64,000 nt of DNA from Caenibius sp. WL. Its GTDB lineage: Bacteria > Pseudomonadota > Alphaproteobacteria > Sphingomonadales > Sphingomonadaceae. How positions within the stretch are numbered: position 1 is the first letter of the stretch; every line of letters begins with the position of its first letter. Of the stretch, positions 16,903 through 24,862 are shown piece after piece. The stretch is from contig NZ_CP081844.1 in NCBI RefSeq assembly GCF_019803445.1, positions 942,501-1,006,500 of the forward strand, read 5' to 3'. A program made the translations under genes and the position numbers. The notes below the pieces were generated by a model. The model was not told where the DNA came from and searched no databases. It saw only the letters and a list, made by a program, of their open reading frames with translations.

Positions 16903-19203
16903 ATGATGCTGCATAGGAAAATTGCTCTGTTGCTGTCCGGTGGTGCGGTGGTGCTGGCCGGCCCGGTTTGCGCGCAGACTGTAACGGCTGCGGAGAGCGT
17001 GGGGGTGGGCGATATCATCGTCACCGCGCGTAAGAAGGCGGAAAGCCTGCAGAATGTGCCGCTGTCGATCACAGGCATTGGGGCGGAGGAGATCGCCGAC
17101 CGCGATATCAGTTCGATTGGCAGCATCGATACGCTGGCCCCATCTGTCTTTGTCGAAGCGGCCGCTGGCCCGACGACGAGCGGGGTCGTGGCGAATATCC
17201 GCGGAATCGGCGGCTCCGATTCCACCGGTGTGTCCGACTATCCGATCGCGATGTATATCGACGGTGTGTTGATGTCGCGGCCCAACGCGCTGCTGTTCGA
17301 TATGGTCGATCTGGAACGGATCGAAGTGCTGCGCGGCCCGCAGGGGACACTGTTCGGCCGCAACACCACCGGCGGCGCAATCAACATCTTCACCAAGGGG
17401 CCTTCCGATACGTTCGGCGTGCAGGAAAAGTTGACTTACGGGACGGACAATCTCTTCAAGAGCCGGACCACGCTCGACACAGGGCAATGGGGGGATAGCG
17501 GGATCAGCGCCAAGCTGGCTTATTCGCACGAACAGCAGGATGGTTACGTCAAGAACAGGCTGAAGGACCACACGGCCGATCCCGGCGCGCGCAACAGCGA
17601 ATCCGGCTTTCTCGCGATCCATGGCGATGTCAGCCCGGGCTTCACGATCGATATCCGCGCCGATGTGACCTCGGCCCGCAATGCGCCGATGATGCAGCAG
17701 CTTTCCGTGATCGCTCCGTTGCAATACAAATATTTCGGGCAGTCCGCGTCGCTCGGCGGCGCGCCGCTGATCGTCGAGGACAAATATCGCGAACACGTGA
17801 CCGTGGCCAGTCAGCCACGCGGCAAGCAGACGATCTGGGGCACGTCGCTGACGATGCAGTACGAAGTGAGCCCCGCGCTGACGCTCAAATCGATCACCGG
17901 CTATCGCCGGTTCAAGGAAAGTCAGGCGGTTAACAACGGCGGGCAGGGCGAGTTGCGGGGCAGGCTGATCGACGGTTCGATCGGCCGGGTCTATATGTTC
18001 GATTATCCCGATCCCGCCCGCGCGCGCGATCGTCAGTTCTCGCAGGAATTCCAGGCGACCGGGACGCTTTCCGATTTCGATTATGTCGTCGGGCTCTACT
18101 ACTTTGACCAGAAATACCGCAGCGCCACGACCCAGCGCTTCACTTATGTAGTGCCGTTCTCGGACACCGATGTGCGCGGTTCGAATCTGGTCAATTTCCG
18201 CAATTACCAGGCCCGGTCCAAATCCTATGCGGCGTTCACGCAGGTTTCGTGGAAGCCTGCGGCGGTCGACGGGCTCGAAGTTACCGGCGGGCTGCGCTAC
18301 ACGCATGACAAGAAGGAACTGGCGCAGGCCAATTACTACAACGGTGCGCCGCTTGCTCCGGGCCTTGGCAAGAGAAGCTGGAACAATCTGAGCTGGCTGG
18401 GCTCTGTCACTTACCGTTTCTCGCCCGAAGTGCTGGCCTATGCCCGCGTTTCCACCGCCTATCGTGCCGGGGGGTTCGATGCGGGCGGTTCGGGCAGGCC
18501 CAGCGGATATGATCCCGAAAAGGTCATTTCCTACGAAGTGGGGCTCAAGACCGACTTGCTCGACCGGCGGTTGCGGATCAACTTGTCCGGCTACATCACC
18601 GATTACAAGGACCTCCAGATCAGCCAGTTCACCGCCGGGAGCAATGGCGGCGGCACGCGGACAGTCAACGCGGGCAAAGTCACTTTCACCGGCTTCGAAG
18701 CAGAAGTGACAGCCATGTTGACTGATTTTCTCACTCTCGACGGATCGGTGGGCTACGTGCATCCGAACTACAAGACCTACCTCTATCGCGATCCCAAGAC
18801 CGATCAGTTGATCAACGTCGCGGACGAGGTGCATCTGGCGCACGTTTCGAAGAAAACCGCCCGGATCGGCGCCGTGTGGGATATTGCAAAGTGGAACGAT
18901 ACGGGGCTCTCGCTCCGGCTGGACTATTCCTACAAGAGCAGCGCGCCCACGTTTCCGCTGGATCGGGTGAGCCCCTTCAATCCCTATATCCGGCGGACCG
19001 CGCAAAACGAATTGAGCGCGCGGTTGACGCTGAAAGATGTCCCGGTGGGTGATAAGCTGAATCTGACCTTTCAGGCCTTTGGCGACAATCTGCTGAATGA
19101 AAAGCGTGCGATCAGCGCGGTCGATTTCGGTTCGCTCGGCTTCGCCACCCGCACCTGGGGGCCGACGCGCCAACTGGGGCTGACGGTTATCGCATCCTAT
19201 TGA
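16903..19203 (+). CDS. TonB-dependent outer-membrane receptor
   Basis: A 766-residue receptor with signal peptide (KIALLLSGGAVVLAGPVCAQ), TonB-box-like segment DIIVTARKKAES, plug domain (QNVPLSITGIGAEEI, VLRGPQGTLFGRNTTGGAIN) and a C-terminal 22-strand barrel ending in an aromatic strand. Sphingomonads use such receptors for import of aromatic, steroid-like or other large substrates as well as iron complexes. Here it heads a group with an NAD-dependent epimerase and an IclR regulator, which favours substrate uptake over siderophore uptake; no iron genes are nearby. A GGGGAGGGG ribosome site precedes the ATG. Confidence 0.9.
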   Translation: MMLHRKIALLLSGGAVVLAGPVCAQTVTAAESVGVGDIIVTARKKAESLQNVPLSITGIGAEEIADRDISSIGSIDTLAPSVFVEAAAGPTTSGVVANIRGIGGSDSTGVSDYPIAMYIDGVLMSRPNALLFDMVDLERIEVLRGPQGTLFGRNTTGGAINIFTKGPSDTFGVQEKLTYGTDNLFKSRTTLDTGQWGDSGISAKLAYSHEQQDGYVKNRLKDHTADPGARNSESGFLAIHGDVSPGFTIDIRADVTSARNAPMMQQLSVIAPLQYKYFGQSASLGGAPLIVEDKYREHVTVASQPRGKQTIWGTSLTMQYEVSPALTLKSITGYRRFKESQAVNNGGQGELRGRLIDGSIGRVYMFDYPDPARARDRQFSQEFQATGTLSDFDYVVGLYYFDQKYRSATTQRFTYVVPFSDTDVRGSNLVNFRNYQARSKSYAAFTQVSWKPAAVDGLEVTGGLRYTHDKKELAQANYYNGAPLAPGLGKRSWNNLSWLGSVTYRFSPEVLAYARVSTAYRAGGFDAGGSGRPSGYDPEKVISYEVGLKTDLLDRRLRINLSGYITDYKDLQISQFTAGSNGGGTRTVNAGKVTFTGFEAEVTAMLTDFLTLDGSVGYVHPNYKTYLYRDPKTDQLINVADEVHLAHVSKKTARIGAVWDIAKWNDTGLSLRLDYSYKSSAPTFPLDRVSPFNPYIRRTAQNELSARLTLKDVPVGDKLNLTFQAFGDNLLNEKRAISAVDFGSLGFATRTWGPTRQLGLTVIASY

Positions 19204-19271
19204 AGTGGGTGAAGGGGCGCGTCTGCAAGGCGTGCCCTTTTTCCGGGTGCGGCAAGCGTGTTGGGAAGCCG

Positions 19272-20204
19272 ATGATCGAAGGGCGCAAGATACTGGTGAC
19301 GGGCCCGGCCGGGCAGATCGCTTTTCCGCTGGCGCGAGAACTGGCGCGCTGCAACGAGGTGTGGGGTGTCGCCCGGTTCAGCGATGAGGCCCGGCGCCGT
19401 GAATGCGAGGACGCCGGCATCAGAACGCTGCGTGTCGATCTTGCCGATCCGGACTTTTCGGAACTGCCGCGTGATTTCACCCATTTGCTGCATCTTGCGG
19501 CCACGATCAGCGGCGATGATTACGATCGGGCGATACGGGTGAATGCCGAGGGTACGGGCTTGCTGCTCTCGCACTGCCGCGCGGTGGAAGCGGCCTTGGT
19601 GATGTCCACAGTGTCGGTTTACAAACCGCATTCGGACCCTTGGCATCCCTTCCGTGAAGACGACCCGTTGGGTGATATCCTGTTGCCGGCGATGCCCACC
19701 TATTCGATCGCCAAGATTGCTCAGGAAGCGGTTGCCCGCTTTTGTGCGCGAGAGTTCAATATTCCCGTTACGATTGCGCGCATGGGGGCATCCTATGGTC
19801 CGCGGGGCGGCCTGCCGGTTCTTGTGGCGCGTGCGGTGGCGGGGAACAGGCCGGTCGTGACGCGCTGGGATCCGTGCCCTTATAATGTGATCCATGACGA
19901 TGATATGCTGGCCCATGTCGGGCCTCTTCTCGATGCGGCGAGTGTCCCGGCGACAATCGTGAACTGGGCAGGGGACGAGATGATCAGCGTGCAGGATATC
20001 GCGGCATATGCGGGTGAATTGCTCGGTATCGCCCCAGCAATCGAGGTACGGCCAGTGCCGGGCGCTTCGCTTGGCTCGGGCGTGCACAACGGCAAGCGCC
20101 TTGCGATCACCGGCCCTTGCAAGGTGGACTGGCGGGATGGTATCAGGCGCTCGCTCGCTGCGAACTATCCCGGTCGCATATCGCCATCAGCAGGAATTTC
20201 TTGA
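19272..20204 (+). CDS. NAD-dependent epimerase/dehydratase-family protein
   Basis: A 310-residue extended short-chain dehydrogenase. The N-terminal ILVTGPAGQIAFPLA is a GxxGxxA-type nucleotide-binding loop; the catalytic YSIAK (YxxxK) follows MSTVSVYKPH. The start at 19272 (MIEGRK) puts the Rossmann motif at the usual position; an in-frame TTG at 19200 would add 24 Cys/Lys-rich residues that look non-native. It may act on a sugar nucleotide or as an alcohol/ketone oxidoreductase in the catabolic region; the substrate is unknown. Confidence 0.8.
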   Translation: MIEGRKILVTGPAGQIAFPLARELARCNEVWGVARFSDEARRRECEDAGIRTLRVDLADPDFSELPRDFTHLLHLAATISGDDYDRAIRVNAEGTGLLLSHCRAVEAALVMSTVSVYKPHSDPWHPFREDDPLGDILLPAMPTYSIAKIAQEAVARFCAREFNIPVTIARMGASYGPRGGLPVLVARAVAGNRPVVTRWDPCPYNVIHDDDMLAHVGPLLDAASVPATIVNWAGDEMISVQDIAAYAGELLGIAPAIEVRPVPGASLGSGVHNGKRLAITGPCKVDWRDGIRRSLAANYPGRISPSAGIS

Positions 20205-20231
20205 GAGTGGCGGCAAAAATTTTCAACAAAT

Positions 20232-20245
20232 TTGGAAAAAAACTT
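20232..20245 (+). repeat. Shared 14-mer TTGGAAAAAAACTT, copy 1
   Basis: Exact 14-base match to 21427-21440. Copy 1 lies about 77 bases upstream of the IclR regulator start, in a short AT-rich stretch. See copy 2 and the related finding. Confidence 0.5.
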
Positions 20246-20321
20246 CAAAATATCGATTGATCCTGCTCTGGCGTGTGTTGGCGAAGGTTGCTACCGCAAG
20301 CCACTGAGGTGTTTTCGACGA

Positions 20322-21164
20322 ATGGCCCAACAATCTCCCCCTATCGCACGCGCCGTTGCGGTTCTGAATTTTCTGGGTGGCCACACGGGTCAGGCCTTCA
20401 CTCTGACCGAAATTTCCAAGGCTTTGCGGATCAGCAGTGCGACCTGCCACAACCTGCTCGGAGCGCTGACGGAATCGGGCTATGTCTATCGGACGGCGGC
20501 GAAAACCTATGTTCTCGGTCCGGCGGTATGCAGGCTGGCGGAAGGCGCTCTGGCACCCGAGTTGCTGATGCAGGTCGTCCGGCCGGAAATGCGCCAACTG
20601 GCCGATGAATTCGATGTCGTCTGTTCGGTATTCTTCCTCGATGGGGAGAAAGTTATCGTGCGCGAGCGGGCCGTGGCACTCTCGCATGTCGCGTGGAGCG
20701 CGCCGGGAAAACCGGTCCTGTCGTTGACCGCGCCGCTCGGAAACCTGTTTCTCGCCTGGGATGAAGCGCAGGTGGACGATTGGTTGAACGGCGCAAATCC
20801 GGCGCTGGGCGCGGAAGCCAGGGTTGTCCTGCGCAAGTCACTGGAATTTGTGCGCCAGCATCGATACGCCTTTGGCGTTCGCAAAGTGCCGCTCGATGGT
20901 TCGGAACGGGCGCTGGAATTGCAGGCGCAGGTCGGCAAGACAGACTATGCGCTGACCGAGATCGATCCTGCCGCCGACTACAATCTCGCCTATGTCGCCG
21001 CGCCGGTGTTTCGGCAGCCTGATCAGGTGGCTTTCGGGTTGAGTCTGGTGGGCTTCGACAAGCCTTTGAAAGGGGCTGCGGTTGCGGCGATGGGGGCGAA
21101 GCTGCGCACGGTCTGTGATCGTCTGGGCGATTTTCTCGCAGGCCGTGCATTTCCAATGCCCTGA
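20322..21164 (+). CDS. IclR-family transcriptional regulator
   Basis: A 280-residue regulator with an N-terminal winged helix (FTLTEISKALRISSATCHNLLGAL, recognition helix at about residues 37-52) and a C-terminal IclR effector-binding domain. The start at 20322 (MAQQSPP) gives the normal IclR length; a longer frame begins in the AT-rich promoter. IclR proteins control catabolic genes in response to small organic acids. The downstream deacylase-dioxygenase-cupin-TonB receptor-MFS series is its likely regulon, and a shared 14-mer lies upstream of both. Confidence 0.88.
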   Translation: MAQQSPPIARAVAVLNFLGGHTGQAFTLTEISKALRISSATCHNLLGALTESGYVYRTAAKTYVLGPAVCRLAEGALAPELLMQVVRPEMRQLADEFDVVCSVFFLDGEKVIVRERAVALSHVAWSAPGKPVLSLTAPLGNLFLAWDEAQVDDWLNGANPALGAEARVVLRKSLEFVRQHRYAFGVRKVPLDGSERALELQAQVGKTDYALTEIDPAADYNLAYVAAPVFRQPDQVAFGLSLVGFDKPLKGAAVAAMGAKLRTVCDRLGDFLAGRAFPMP

Positions 21165-21547
21165 GGCGGGGCGCGTGGGCACAGATTTCCGACCAGGCAA
21201 ACATCCACTGCGCTGACGAAACGGCTCCGGAGCGCGGACGCACACACCCCGCATCGTGTCCGCCATCGGGATAAGCGGACGGCGATCCGCGAATCCTTCC
21301 CATTCTCCGCATGGGTTCCTCTCGCTGTTGAACGGCGTGCTCTTGCTGCTGTCGGGGGCGATCCGGCGGGCCATTTTTCCGTCCTTCCGGAGTTTTGACC
21401 TCAAATGGATAATCATTTTTCTATTATTGGAAAAAAACTTGACTCAATCAGGCCTGCACTCATTCTTCCCCTATACCGGCTAGCCAGAATTCGCCCCGAT
21501 CTTGCCTGACAGGACGGGGCACGCCGGACACAAAATGGGAGAAGCAG
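21165..21547. other. 383-bp promoter region of the deacylase operon
   Basis: No gene is seen. The left part is GC-rich non-coding sequence with a GTCCGC/GCGGAC hairpin near 21260-21285. The right part (21405-21480) is AT-rich and holds copy 2 of the 14-mer (21427-21440), partly overlapping TTGACT (21439-21444), a possible -35 element; no good -10 follows at 17 bases. A GCCCCG/CGGGGC hairpin lies in the leader shortly before the start. Confidence 0.4.
21427..21440 (+). repeat. Shared 14-mer TTGGAAAAAAACTT, copy 2
   Basis: Exact match to 20232-20245. It lies about 110 bases upstream of the deacylase start and overlaps a TTGACT that could be a -35 box. A common operator or promoter-upstream element for the IclR regulator is inferred. 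Confidence 0.5.
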
Positions 21548-23275
21548 GTGGTGGAGTACGATCTCATCGTACGGAATGGTCTTGTGGTGGATGGTACCGG
21601 CCTGCCGCGCAGGCGGGTGGATGTCGGTGTAAAGGACGGTAAAGTTGCCGCGCTGGCCCATCTGGATGATTGCATCGCCAAGGAGGAAATCGAAGCCGCA
21701 GGCATGATCGTGGCGCCCGGCATCGTCGATCCGCACACCCATTATGATCCGCAGATCACGTTCGATCCCTATGCGACAATGTCGTGCTTCCACGGGGTGA
21801 CTACGGTTCTGGCGGGCAATTGCGGTTTTTCCGCCGCGCCGGTGCGGCATGACGATACCGAGTTTCTGACGGATATCTTCGCCAGCGTGGAAGACATGAA
21901 TCCCATCGCCCTGAGCGGTGTGCCGTGGGACAAGTTTGAGACCTTCCCGCAATATCTCGATGCGCTGAAAGGCAATCTGGGCGTCAACTTCGCCTGTTAT
22001 GTCGGCCATTCGAACGTTCGCCGCTGGGTCATGGGCGAGGACAGCTACGAGCGTGAGGCAACCGAAGCTGAAATAGCCGAAATGCAGCGGATCGTGGCGG
22101 AAGCGATGGAAGCAGGGGCTTCCGGCCTGTCATCATCGGCCGCACCGACGCATCTGGATATCAAAGGGAGGCCGGTGCCTTCGCGCAAGGCGGCGAAGGA
22201 GGAGCTGATTGCGCTGGCGGCGACCGCCGGGCGCGTTCGCCCAGGCTCGCTTTGCTATCTTCCGGCCAGCGTGATCAGCGGGATTACCGATGACGATCTG
22301 CATCTCCTGCTGGAACTGGGGCAGGCGGGCGGCGTGCCGGTCGTGATTCAGGGGCTGGGAGGGCGCAGCAAGGTCGATGTACCGACGGCGGGCTGGGCCG
22401 AGGCGGAAAGGTTTCTCAATCGTGCGAACGAGGAAGGGGTGCCGATCTATTCGCTGTTGATGACGCGCCCGTTCGACCGGACGGTGGAAATCGGGCCGAA
22501 CAACGTCCACTATCGCGCCTGCTTCGCTTTTCACGAACTGCTCAACCTGCCGGAAGACGATCGCCGAGCCGCGCTGCAGGACCCGGAATGGCGCGACCGT
22601 GTTCGCCATGCGGTGGAAAACTGCAATCGCGATCCGGACAAAGGCACTACGCTGCCGCCGCCGCAGTGGCCGAATGTCTATGTCGATCACGTCAATCACG
22701 CACGGAACAAGTGGGCGGAAGGCCAGTCGATCCAGCGGATCGCGGAGGAACGCGGCATTGCGCCGATGGATGCGATCCTCGATCTCGCGCTGGACGAGGA
22801 TTTCGCCGCGAAGTTCCGCTGGCGCACCGAAACGGCGGATTGGACCGAGGCGGTCAATGTCGCGCAAGTCCATCCGAACATGATCGTGGGCGTGTCCGAT
22901 GGGGGCGCGCATCTGCATAAGGATGATGGGGCGGACTGGAGCTCGTTCTTCCTGCGCACCTGGGTGCTCGACCGCAAGCGCTGGACGCTGGAAGAGGGCA
23001 TCCGCCAGATTACCCAGGTTCCCGCCGCCATGCTCGGCTTCGGCGATCGCGGCACGCTCAAAGTCGGCGGCTGGGCGGATATCATGATTTTCGATCCGGA
23101 GACCATCGGCCCTTGGCGCAAGGAATTCGTTCGTGATCTGCCGGGCAATATCGGCCGGTGGAAAGCGCTCGGCAACGGGATCAAGGCCACCATCGTCAAC
23201 GGCGTGCCGATCGTCCGCGATGGCCAACTGACCGGCGCCTTGCCCGGCCAGATCGTTTCCCCCGGCGCTGCCTGA
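21548..23275 (+). CDS. N-acyl-D-amino-acid deacylase-family amidohydrolase
   Basis: A 575-residue amidohydrolase-fold enzyme. The metal motif HxH occurs in VDPHTHYDPQ (residues about 66-75); CFHGVTTVLAGNCGFSAAP is the hallmark of the D-aminoacylase/dihydroorotase-like branch; SDGGAHLHKDDG carries the catalytic Asp. The family cleaves N-acyl-D-amino acids and related amides; other members act on different cyclic amides, so the substrate is open. The start is GTG (21548, or the adjacent GTG 21551) behind GGGAGAAG. It begins a run with a TauD-type dioxygenase, a cupin, a TonB receptor and an MFS transporter. Confidence 0.82.
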   Translation: MVEYDLIVRNGLVVDGTGLPRRRVDVGVKDGKVAALAHLDDCIAKEEIEAAGMIVAPGIVDPHTHYDPQITFDPYATMSCFHGVTTVLAGNCGFSAAPVRHDDTEFLTDIFASVEDMNPIALSGVPWDKFETFPQYLDALKGNLGVNFACYVGHSNVRRWVMGEDSYEREATEAEIAEMQRIVAEAMEAGASGLSSSAAPTHLDIKGRPVPSRKAAKEELIALAATAGRVRPGSLCYLPASVISGITDDDLHLLLELGQAGGVPVVIQGLGGRSKVDVPTAGWAEAERFLNRANEEGVPIYSLLMTRPFDRTVEIGPNNVHYRACFAFHELLNLPEDDRRAALQDPEWRDRVRHAVENCNRDPDKGTTLPPPQWPNVYVDHVNHARNKWAEGQSIQRIAEERGIAPMDAILDLALDEDFAAKFRWRTETADWTEAVNVAQVHPNMIVGVSDGGAHLHKDDGADWSSFFLRTWVLDRKRWTLEEGIRQITQVPAAMLGFGDRGTLKVGGWADIMIFDPETIGPWRKEFVRDLPGNIGRWKALGNGIKATIVNGVPIVRDGQLTGALPGQIVSPGAA

Positions 23276-23296
23276 CCTGCCGCGAAAGGATATTTC

Positions 23297-24130
23297 ATGA
23301 TCGAAGTAACAAAGCTGACAGGCACCATCGGTGCGGAAATCCACGGTGTCGACCTGTCGCAGGAACTGCCGGAAGAAAGCGTGCGCACGATTCTTGATGC
23401 GTTGCACGCCAACTGCGTTGTCTTCTTTCGTAACCAGAAAGTGCTGTCCGACGAGGAGCACATGCGGGCCGGGCGCTATTTCGGCACGCTCGATATCTCC
23501 GAAATCCAGCCGAAACCCGGCGCTAATCACGAAGTGCTGGTGATGGATACGGATTCCGCCAAAGGGCGGGGCGCGGAGTATTGGCATCGCGACCGGACCT
23601 ATCTGGAAGCGCCGCCGATGGGATCGCTCCTGCAATGCGTGAAGCGGCCCGAAGTGGGTGGCGACACCTGCTGGGCCAGTTCGGTGGCGGCATACGAAGC
23701 GCTGTCGAAGCCAATCCGCGATCTGATCGACGGGCTTTCCGCGCTCCATTCGATCCGGCCGCTGGCGGCGCGCAGCCGCGATGTGCAGAACGCCGTGGGC
23801 GACAAACTGGAAAGCTGGCCCACCGCCGTGCATCCGCTGGTCGAAGTGCATCCGGTCAGCGGACGCCGCGCGTTGAACGTCAATGCCAACTGGACGACCG
23901 AGATTATCGGCCTTTCGCAGGAAGAAGGGCGGATGCTGCTGGCTTTCCTGCTGGAGCATGTGAAGCGGCCGGAATTCCAGGTCCGGTTTCGCTGGAACGA
24001 AGGCGACGTGGCTTTCTGGGACAACCGCACTGCGCTGCACTGCGCGATCGCGGATTACGACACGAGACGGATCATGAAGCGCGTGGCTCTGGTGGGCCAC
24101 CCGCCTCGGGGGCCGCGCATGCCGGATTGA
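23297..24130 (+). CDS. TauD/TfdA-family Fe(II)/2-oxoglutarate dioxygenase
   Basis: A 277-residue dioxygenase. The iron ligands are visible as HRD (YWHRDRTY, HxD motif) and the distal His in RTALHCAIADY; the Arg in YDTRRIMKR can bind 2-oxoglutarate. VVFFRNQKVLSDEEH is the conserved early strand. TauD/TfdA enzymes hydroxylate substrates such as taurine, phenoxyacetates or alkyl sulfates, often causing spontaneous cleavage. The gene starts 21 bases after the deacylase with AAAGGATA as ribosome site, so the two are one unit. The substrate is unknown. Confidence 0.88.
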   Translation: MIEVTKLTGTIGAEIHGVDLSQELPEESVRTILDALHANCVVFFRNQKVLSDEEHMRAGRYFGTLDISEIQPKPGANHEVLVMDTDSAKGRGAEYWHRDRTYLEAPPMGSLLQCVKRPEVGGDTCWASSVAAYEALSKPIRDLIDGLSALHSIRPLAARSRDVQNAVGDKLESWPTAVHPLVEVHPVSGRRALNVNANWTTEIIGLSQEEGRMLLAFLLEHVKRPEFQVRFRWNEGDVAFWDNRTALHCAIADYDTRRIMKRVALVGHPPRGPRMPD

Positions 24131-24153
24131 GGGCGGTGCGCGCACATACCCCG

Positions 24154-24192
24154 CCCGGTGGCCGCTTCTCCCATCATCCAGCGGCCACCGGG
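24154..24192. other. 12-bp stem hairpin between dioxygenase and cupin genes
   Basis: CCCGGTGGCCGC (24154-24165) pairs perfectly with 24181-24192 across a 15-base loop. No T-run follows, so it may be a processing or stabilising stem or a partial terminator that changes expression of the downstream cupin. Confidence 0.6.
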
Positions 24193-24230
24193 ATCGGATA
24201 GCGAAATGGAAGAGCGGAGGAGAGAGGACA

Positions 24231-24743
24231 ATGGCGCGAGAGAACACGCAGTATCCGCTGCCGGGCATCAACGAGAAGGCCCGCTTCACCGAGCTGAAGG
24301 ATCACAAATGGCAGATTGTGCGCCGGCAGAGCATCGCCGGGCGCGAAGTGGAAGCGCGCGAGAAGTGGATGGAATGGAACCCGCGCTACATGTCGCTCTA
24401 CGCCGAATGGGGCCCAGGCATGATGATCCGCGCCCATGGCCACAACAGCGATCACATCGTGTTCGTGCTGGACGGGGAAATGACCTGCGGCGATCGCGTT
24501 TGTGGGCCGGGGACGCATATCGCACTGGACCATGGCGACACGTTCGGCCCTTTCATTGCCGGGCCTGACGGCTGCAAATCCTACATGATCATGATGGGCG
24601 ATCCTGGATCGTTTCCCGCCGATCCGGAAGGGTTCGAAGCCTTGAGACGCGAACGGGGGGTGGAGCAGTTGCCCGATGTGCCGCTCGATCTGCCCGAATG
24701 GTTCACCGATCCGCGCAACGCCGTGACACAGGACGGATCGTAG
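24231..24743 (+). CDS. Cupin-domain protein
   Basis: A 170-residue cupin. RAHGHNSDHIVFVLDGEMTCG is the first cupin motif with two His and a later Glu; GPGTHIALDHGDTFGPF is the second motif region. GAGAGAGGACA precedes the ATG. It is placed between the dioxygenase and a TonB receptor gene in the same direction, with hairpins on either side. It is similar in size and type to the cupin at 10657 but clearly different in sequence. It could be a small dioxygenase or isomerase in the pathway; the activity is unknown. Confidence 0.75.
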   Translation: MARENTQYPLPGINEKARFTELKDHKWQIVRRQSIAGREVEAREKWMEWNPRYMSLYAEWGPGMMIRAHGHNSDHIVFVLDGEMTCGDRVCGPGTHIALDHGDTFGPFIAGPDGCKSYMIMMGDPGSFPADPEGFEALRRERGVEQLPDVPLDLPEWFTDPRNAVTQDGS

Positions 24744-24762
24744 GAGGGCATTGAAACAACCT

Positions 24763-24793
24763 TGCCCCGGCCCCGGAGAGTGCGGCCGGGGCA
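24763..24793. terminator. Hairpin after the cupin gene
   Basis: TGCCCCGGCC (24763-24772) and GGCCGGGGCA (24784-24793) form a 10-bp GC-rich stem with an 11-base loop, 19 bases after the cupin stop. No strong T-run follows, so termination may be partial or factor-assisted. Confidence 0.5.
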
Positions 24794-24862
24794 TGCTTCG
24801 CAGGTGCGATGTTTCGTAATAATTTCAATTAAATCAATTATATAAAATAATGGGAGAATGCG

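Noticed and set aside
16867-19173. A 768-codon antisense frame over the first TonB receptor
   Set aside because: High-GC shadow frame; the plus strand has signal peptide, plug and barrel motifs.
22133-24289. A 718-codon antisense frame over the deacylase and dioxygenase
   Set aside because: Spans two real genes with clear active-site motifs and has Arg/His-rich shadow composition.
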